Notes under the pieces: generated by a model | Databases searched by the model: none | Told to the model about the DNA's origin: nothing | What the model saw: only the letters and a program-made list of their open reading frames with translations | In this document: one piece after another, positions 24,789 to 28,597 of the stretch | Layout: every line of letters begins with the position of its first letter | Position numbering within the stretch: the stretch's first letter is position 1 | Translations under genes and position numbers: made by a program | Assembly (NCBI GenBank): GCA_024278715.1 | Contig: JAJRSN010000163.1 | Location: 1 to 28,597, forward strand | DNA length: 28,597 bases | Direction of reading: 5' to 3' | Origin: Calditrichota bacterium | GTDB taxonomy: Bacteria > Calditrichota > Calditrichia > Calditrichales > Calditrichaceae

Positions 24789-25547
24789 ATGATCGAAATC
24801 GTAAATCTTAAAAAGTCATTCGAAGAAAAAATTGTGCTCCGTAATGTGAACTTAAAAGTTTATGACGGAGAGAAATTGGTCATCATCGGTCGCAGCGGAT
24901 GCGGTAAAAGCGTATTGCTTAAAAATATTTTGAATTTAATGCAGCCCGACAGGGGATATATTTTGGTCGATCAGGTTCCGATTAAAAAGGTAAGCCAAAG
25001 AGATCTTTTCTATTTGCGGAAACAATTTGGCTTTTTGTTTCAGGGCTCAGCCTTATTCGATTCCATGACGGTCGCCGAGAACATAGCCCTCCCTTTAGTG
25101 GAGCACACCGATTTGTCGCCCAAAGAAATTAAAAGACAGGTTGCCGAAAAATTAGAAATGGTCGGCTTACCGGGCATCGAAAATTTAAAGCCGTCCGAAT
25201 TGTCCGGAGGAATGAAAAAGCGGGTCGCTCTGGCGCGGGCAATCATAATGAATCCCAAATATGTGCTCTATGACGAGCCCACAACGGGTCTTGATCCTAT
25301 CATGGCGGCGAATATCGATCATTTGATTAACGAACTTAACGATCGCCTAAACGTCACCTCGATTATTGTGACTCACGATATGCAAAGCGTTAGCCGAATA
25401 GCCGATCGCGTTGTAATGCTGCACATGGGCATGATAATGTTCGAAGGATCCGTGGAAGAATTACACACCGCCGATAATCCGATTGTTTATCAATTTGTGC
25501 ACGCCAAGATGGATGGTCCCATTCAGCCAAAGCCGCTTAAATACTGA
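24789..25547 (+). CDS. mlaF: MlaF-type ABC transporter ATPase
   Basis: MlaF powers MlaE. All ABC motifs are intact: Walker A GRSGCGKS (about residues 34-41), Q loop at LFQGSALFDSM, signature LSGGMKKRVALARAI, Walker B YVLYDEPTTGLDP and the switch His in IVTHDM. The start is placed at the ATG 24789; an in-frame TTG at 24783 gives two more residues, and the ribosome-binding site in front is weak (CGGGA). The C-terminus (FVHAKMDGPIQPKPLKY) has the short tail common in the family. No mlaD (MCE domain) gene follows; a 406-base non-coding region does. The third protein of this transporter must therefore be encoded elsewhere, or another protein takes its place. Confidence 0.95.
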   Translation: MIEIVNLKKSFEEKIVLRNVNLKVYDGEKLVIIGRSGCGKSVLLKNILNLMQPDRGYILVDQVPIKKVSQRDLFYLRKQFGFLFQGSALFDSMTVAENIALPLVEHTDLSPKEIKRQVAEKLEMVGLPGIENLKPSELSGGMKKRVALARAIIMNPKYVLYDEPTTGLDPIMAANIDHLINELNDRLNVTSIIVTHDMQSVSRIADRVVMLHMGMIMFEGSVEELHTADNPIVYQFVHAKMDGPIQPKPLKY

Positions 25548-25953
25548 ATACGATTCCGAGGGATTCCGAATAAAATATTTTTTTGACGAATGCTTTATTA
25601 TTTTGCGCTTTGCCCTGCATGCTTTTACATAATATATTAACATTAAAATCTTTGCTTTTTTTGACAGAATTTGTTAAACATTTAAGGGTTAAGGGTTAAG
25701 GGTTAAGGGTTAAGGGTGTAAGCGTCACGCGGCACCGGTTGCTGGTTACTCGTCACTTTGTCACTCTTTACGCATCACGCATTACGTCTTTCCGCTAACC
25801 AATAACTATTAACAGCTTTTCTCCCGCATGGCACCGGTTTGTCCTGGTTATGGTTTGAGATTAAATAATTACCGTCAAACAGAATTTGTTTTAAAAGGCG
25901 GCTGCGTATAATGATTAACCCTAAAACTTTGAAAGAGGTCAATAAATAAGATT
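25548..25953. other. Non-coding region with simple repeats
   Basis: The 406 bases between mlaF and the methyltransferase gene hold no credible gene. Features seen: an 8-base direct repeat GATTCCGA (25552-25559, 25562-25569), the TTAAGGG heptamer array (25682-25716), and a degenerate stretch with repeated TCAC, ACGCAT and ATTACG units (25722-25790). The 10-mer GGCACCGGTT occurs twice (25731-25740 and 25830-25839). The composition is unlike the neighbouring genes. A ribosome-binding-like GAAAGAGG lies near 25932. Confidence 0.55.
25682..25716. repeat. Tandem heptanucleotide repeat, (TTAAGGG)x5
   Basis: Five perfect, uninterrupted copies of TTAAGGG fill 35 bases (25682-25688, 25689-25695, 25696-25702, 25703-25709, 25710-25716) and then break into TGTAAG. 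Such arrays can change copy number by slippage. It lies 238 bases before the methyltransferase start, too far to sit inside its core promoter unless the transcript has a long leader. Confidence 0.95.
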
Positions 25954-26838
25954 ATGGAAGAATTAAACACGGAAACTAAAAGTAAAAAACTTGTTATTCC
26001 ATATCAGCGTACGTGTGAATGTCCCGAAAACCATATCAATTGTCTTACGCCGAAAGAATGGATTAAAAGCCAGATTGGCGTGTGGCAATTTTATTATGAA
26101 AAACGGGATATTCGGGATAAAAAGCTCCACCCCGCCACCTTTCCCATAGCGCTTGCCAGAAAGTGCATCGAATTATTTACGCATAAGGGAGAATTGGTTT
26201 TAGACCCCTTTGTAGGCAGCGGAACAACTCTGGTTGCGGCAAAAGATTTAAACAGAAACGCGGTCGGTTTTGATTTGAATGAAAGATACATCGCCTTATG
26301 CAACGAACGTTTAGCCCAGCATTCAGTATTCGACGAATCCACCCAAATCGCCGTAAACGATGACGCAAGGAATATTAAAGAATACCTGGATGAAAATACG
26401 GTTAAGCTGGTAATTACTTCGCCTCCTTATGCAAATCTTCTTAACAGAAAAAGGAAAAATAAAAGCAGACGCGGCGAATATCGTAAAAACGATCAATACA
26501 ATAAAATAGAACAATACAGCCAGGACAAACGAGATTTAGGCACACTGGAATTGAAAGAATATGCCCATGAAATTGCTCAGATTTATGAAAAGTTATTGCG
26601 GGATAAGGGTCATTGCGTTATAAATGTCGCCGATATGTGGTGGGAAAATGAACGAATTCCGATCCACATAGCTATTATTGAAGCTCTGGAAAAGGTAGGG
26701 TTCAAATTTAGAAATATTATTATCTGGGATCGAACAAACATTGTTAATCGAATCGGAATTTTTGGCTGGCCTTCAAATTATATTACTATGGGAACAACTT
26801 TCGAGTATATAATTCATTTTATTAAAAATGATTCTTGA
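25954..26838 (+). CDS. DNA methyltransferase, N4-cytosine/N6-adenine type, orphan-looking
   Basis: The 294-residue protein contains the AdoMet-binding motif I DPFVGSGTT (residues 84-92) and the catalytic motif IV TSPPY (155-159), which is typical of N4-cytosine methyltransferases though not exclusive to them. Motif I comes before motif IV. The segment upstream of motif I (HPATFPIALARKCIELFT) matches motif X of the beta class, so the order X-I-IV is permuted relative to classical beta enzymes. The N-terminus has C-x-C-x3-H-x2-C (Cys21, Cys23, His27, Cys30), which could bind zinc. The region after TSPPY is Lys/Arg-rich and may serve target recognition. No restriction endonuclease gene is present next to it, only a 27-codon ORF ten bases downstream. 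The gene is AT-rich by eye compared with nuo, suggesting horizontal transfer. Confidence 0.85.
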   Translation: MEELNTETKSKKLVIPYQRTCECPENHINCLTPKEWIKSQIGVWQFYYEKRDIRDKKLHPATFPIALARKCIELFTHKGELVLDPFVGSGTTLVAAKDLNRNAVGFDLNERYIALCNERLAQHSVFDESTQIAVNDDARNIKEYLDENTVKLVITSPPYANLLNRKRKNKSRRGEYRKNDQYNKIEQYSQDKRDLGTLELKEYAHEIAQIYEKLLRDKGHCVINVADMWWENERIPIHIAIIEALEKVGFKFRNIIIWDRTNIVNRIGIFGWPSNYITMGTTFEYIIHFIKNDS

Positions 26839-26848
26839 AAGGTCTGTG

Positions 26849-26932
26849 ATGTCAATCGAGAAAATTGTTAAAAATCCCTGGGAAAATGTTTATTGGATAT
26901 TCTTAATTTTTACAAACTCATTAGCGATTTAA
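26849..26932 (+). CDS. 27-codon ORF directly behind the methyltransferase gene, possible remnant
   Basis: ATG at 26849 is preceded at good spacing by AAAGG (26838-26842), ten bases after the methyltransferase stop, and the frame closes with TAA at 26932. The product begins MSIEKIVKNPWENVYWIF and is part hydrophobic, with no family that I recognise. The coupling and the ribosome-binding site suggest the start of a former second gene of a modification system that was truncated, but chance cannot be excluded. Confidence 0.3.
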   Translation: MSIEKIVKNPWENVYWIFLIFTNSLAI

Positions 26933-26942
26933 AAGCCTTGCT

Positions 26943-28597
26943 TTAAAAACTTAAAAGAACAACCAATCCGTCCATGGTGCTAACCAATACTTTTTTCCCT
27001 CTCAAAGGCAGTAATGTATTAATCAGCGTATTACCGATTTTATGTTTCCAGAGCAATCTTCCCGTTTTACCCTCAAACGCGACTATCAAACCGTTTTTAG
27101 TACCGAAGAACGCAATACCGTCCTTTTCACGAATCATGGAATTTGCAATATCATACCCGAAATCAAAATCGCTGACCCATAAATAAGACGGTTCGTTTTT
27201 TCGCGTATTGACTGCAAAAACGGTATCACGCATACATTTGGCATAGACCCTGCTGCCGTCTTCCGAAATTCCGATGGTCTCCCGAACCTTGAAAAGATTA
27301 GTGCGCCAGACGGTTTTCCCGGTGGCGTCGTCAATGGCGGTCATAAAACGATCGGGCGCCACAATAAAAACTTTTTTATCCGCCGCCACCGCCCAACAAG
27401 CAGCCGGAGAGTAAAGAAGATGCGGACGTCCTTCTTTCCACTGCCAGGCAAGCGTTCCCTCTTTTCGATTGAGCGCGTAAAGCGTTTGGTCCCAGGCTCC
27501 GAATATTACTTTGTCCTTAAACAATAAGGGCTTTGTTTCCACATACCCGGTAATAGGTTCGTATTCCCAGAAAGCGGTTCCGTCGGTTAAATTTAATGCG
27601 CGGAATTTATGATCGCTTCCGCCGACAAAAACCGTGTCGCCGTAAACAACAGGCACGGCTAATTCGGGTTTGTTGGTTTTGTGTTTCCAGAGCAATTCCC
27701 CGTTTTTCGGATTCAAACAGTAAATATTGCTGTCGGCGCTTGTAAAAACAAGACTTTTACTCTGCGCCGCGGCTTTGGCGTAAATTCCCCCGCCGCTCCT
27801 AAAAGTCCAAAGCTCTTTTCCGTCCTCTAAATTTATGCCATGCATTATGCCTTTAATATCGCCAATAAAAACTCTTCCGCCGAAAACCGACGGCGAGGCG
27901 GTAATCAAATTATTAGCATCGAATTCCCAGACCCTTGAAACTGCGGGGAATTGATTATTAATACTAAAATCGGGACGAATGATTAAACTGTCGATTACCG
28001 CGGGCTCCGGGTATAATGAAACATTTGTCCACGAAGGCAGTGTGGCGTTTCCGGTAATTCGTTCGTAAAACGTAAATTGGTTGTTCTGATATTCCACAAT
28101 GTTGTAGCCGCCTCTTTCCTTTGACGCCCGCAAAGAAGAACGTCCCATAATTTGCGGAATGCCGTAAGCCGAACCTCTGCGGTTCCGGTGACCGTGTCCG
28201 TTTAAAAGCATCACAACGCGATAGTTTTTGATAATATCCATAAAAACGTCATAATTATCGATGGTAAAGGGCGGAGAAAGGGGATAATGAGTGACAAAAA
28301 TCAGAGGTTGCTGCGGGTCTTTAAGATTCCGTAAAAACCGTTTCAACCATCGCAGGTCGTGCGGAGCAAAATGACCGTCTGCCATGCGCAATTCCGGTCC
28401 CTGATGCAATCCGATAAATTTAAAACCCCCGTAATCAAAATTAAATTTATCATCGCCCCAAAAGGTTTTAAAATTCTCCAGGTCCGAATCCGTCCATTTA
28501 CTATCGTGATTGCCGGGTATGATGTAATAAGGCATATTCAGCGAATCAAGAATTTGTTTTGCCCTGAACAGATTATTCCCGGTGTTGGTGTCTGTGA
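26943..28597 (-). CDS. Metallophosphoesterase fused to PQQ-type beta-propeller, 5' end outside window
   Basis: The frame stays open through the right edge (the codons before the ATG at 28535 read DTNTGNNLFRAKQILDSLN, which fits a phosphoesterase domain), so the start lies outside. The visible N-terminal part is a calcineurin-like phosphoesterase: IPGNHD, FVTHYPLSP and LLNGHGHRN supply His/Asn/Asp metal ligands, while the first motif (DxH / GDxTD) must lie off the window. From about residue 200 a BamB/PQQ-type propeller follows, with repeats such as LEDGKELWTFRSGG, PKNGELLWKHKT, RKEGTLAWQWKEG, ATGKTVWRTNL and KTGRLLWKHKIG, enough for about seven blades. The protein ends VVLLSF. It is probably exported, given the propeller type, but the N-terminus cannot be checked. 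Substrate unknown. It is convergent with the methyltransferase gene. Confidence 0.85.
   Translation of the reverse strand, partial: TDTNTGNNLFRAKQILDSLNMPYYIIPGNHDSKWTDSDLENFKTFWGDDKFNFDYGGFKFIGLHQGPELRMADGHFAPHDLRWLKRFLRNLKDPQQPLIFVTHYPLSPPFTIDNYDVFMDIIKNYRVVMLLNGHGHRNRRGSAYGIPQIMGRSSLRASKERGGYNIVEYQNNQFTFYERITGNATLPSWTNVSLYPEPAVIDSLIIRPDFSINNQFPAVSRVWEFDANNLITASPSVFGGRVFIGDIKGIMHGINLEDGKELWTFRSGGGIYAKAAAQSKSLVFTSADSNIYCLNPKNGELLWKHKTNKPELAVPVVYGDTVFVGGSDHKFRALNLTDGTAFWEYEPITGYVETKPLLFKDKVIFGAWDQTLYALNRKEGTLAWQWKEGRPHLLYSPAACWAVAADKKVFIVAPDRFMTAIDDATGKTVWRTNLFKVRETIGISEDGSRVYAKCMRDTVFAVNTRKNEPSYLWVSDFDFGYDIANSMIREKDGIAFFGTKNGLIVAFEGKTGRLLWKHKIGNTLINTLLPLRGKKVLVSTMDGLVVLLSF

Noticed and set aside
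25722..25795. Stretch of repeated TCAC / ACGCAT / ATTACG words, considered as a CRISPR-like array
   Set aside because: The units are short, degenerate and without regular spacers or a cas gene; it is a simple-sequence region.

Overview
This window most likely comes from a Gram-negative, respiring, free-living bacterium of the FCB type (Calditrichota, Ignavibacteriota or a relative). The evidence is a cell envelope with an outer membrane (RND pump, Omp85-type barrel, MlaE/MlaF, a lipoprotein), a small DUF4296-like lipoprotein typical of Bacteroidota relatives, and a complete membrane and quinone module of respiratory complex I. There is no rRNA or tRNA gene in the window, so the lineage is an inference from gene style only.

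Layout, left to right. Positions 1-2219 (+) hold the C-terminal two thirds of an RND efflux permease. Positions 2603-3413 (+) hold a small Xre-type regulator with a near-consensus sigma70 promoter, followed by a membrane protein in the same operon. A strong hairpin at 3555-3586 closes the large minus-strand operon nuoA-B-C-D-H-I-J-K-L-M-N (13885 down to 3609). The NADH-input genes nuoE, nuoF and nuoG are not in this cluster. A 535-base AT-rich divergent region separates nuoA from a plus-strand glycan block: an SDR epimerase, a STAS anti-sigma-antagonist-like protein, an RsbW/SpoIIAB-like ATPase, a nucleotidyltransferase / left-handed beta-helix / sugar-phosphate transferase fusion, and a glycogen-debranching-enzyme-like protein.

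A convergent DUF4296-like lipoprotein follows. Next comes a 1019-residue secreted protein that joins a zinc-peptidase domain, a TolB-type propeller and an Omp85-like barrel. It sits directly upstream of mlaE and mlaF, with no mlaD behind them. The next 400 bases are non-coding and carry five perfect copies of the heptamer TTAAGGG. The right end holds a DNA methyltransferase with a permuted motif order, a 27-codon ORF directly behind it, and (minus strand) a metallophosphoesterase fused to a PQQ-type propeller that runs off the right edge.

How the genes work together: the nuo block builds a quinone-reducing, ion-pumping complex whose electron donor is not evident here. The Omp85-like protein and MlaEF look like an envelope or lipid transport unit. 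The most unusual part is 15597-20365. There, a two-protein partner-switch pair (STAS plus ATPase, with a 4-base gap and then a 4-base overlap) is followed by glycan enzymes whose catalytic signatures look partly eroded. This suggests protein-level control of envelope glycan or storage polysaccharide metabolism rather than sigma-factor control.
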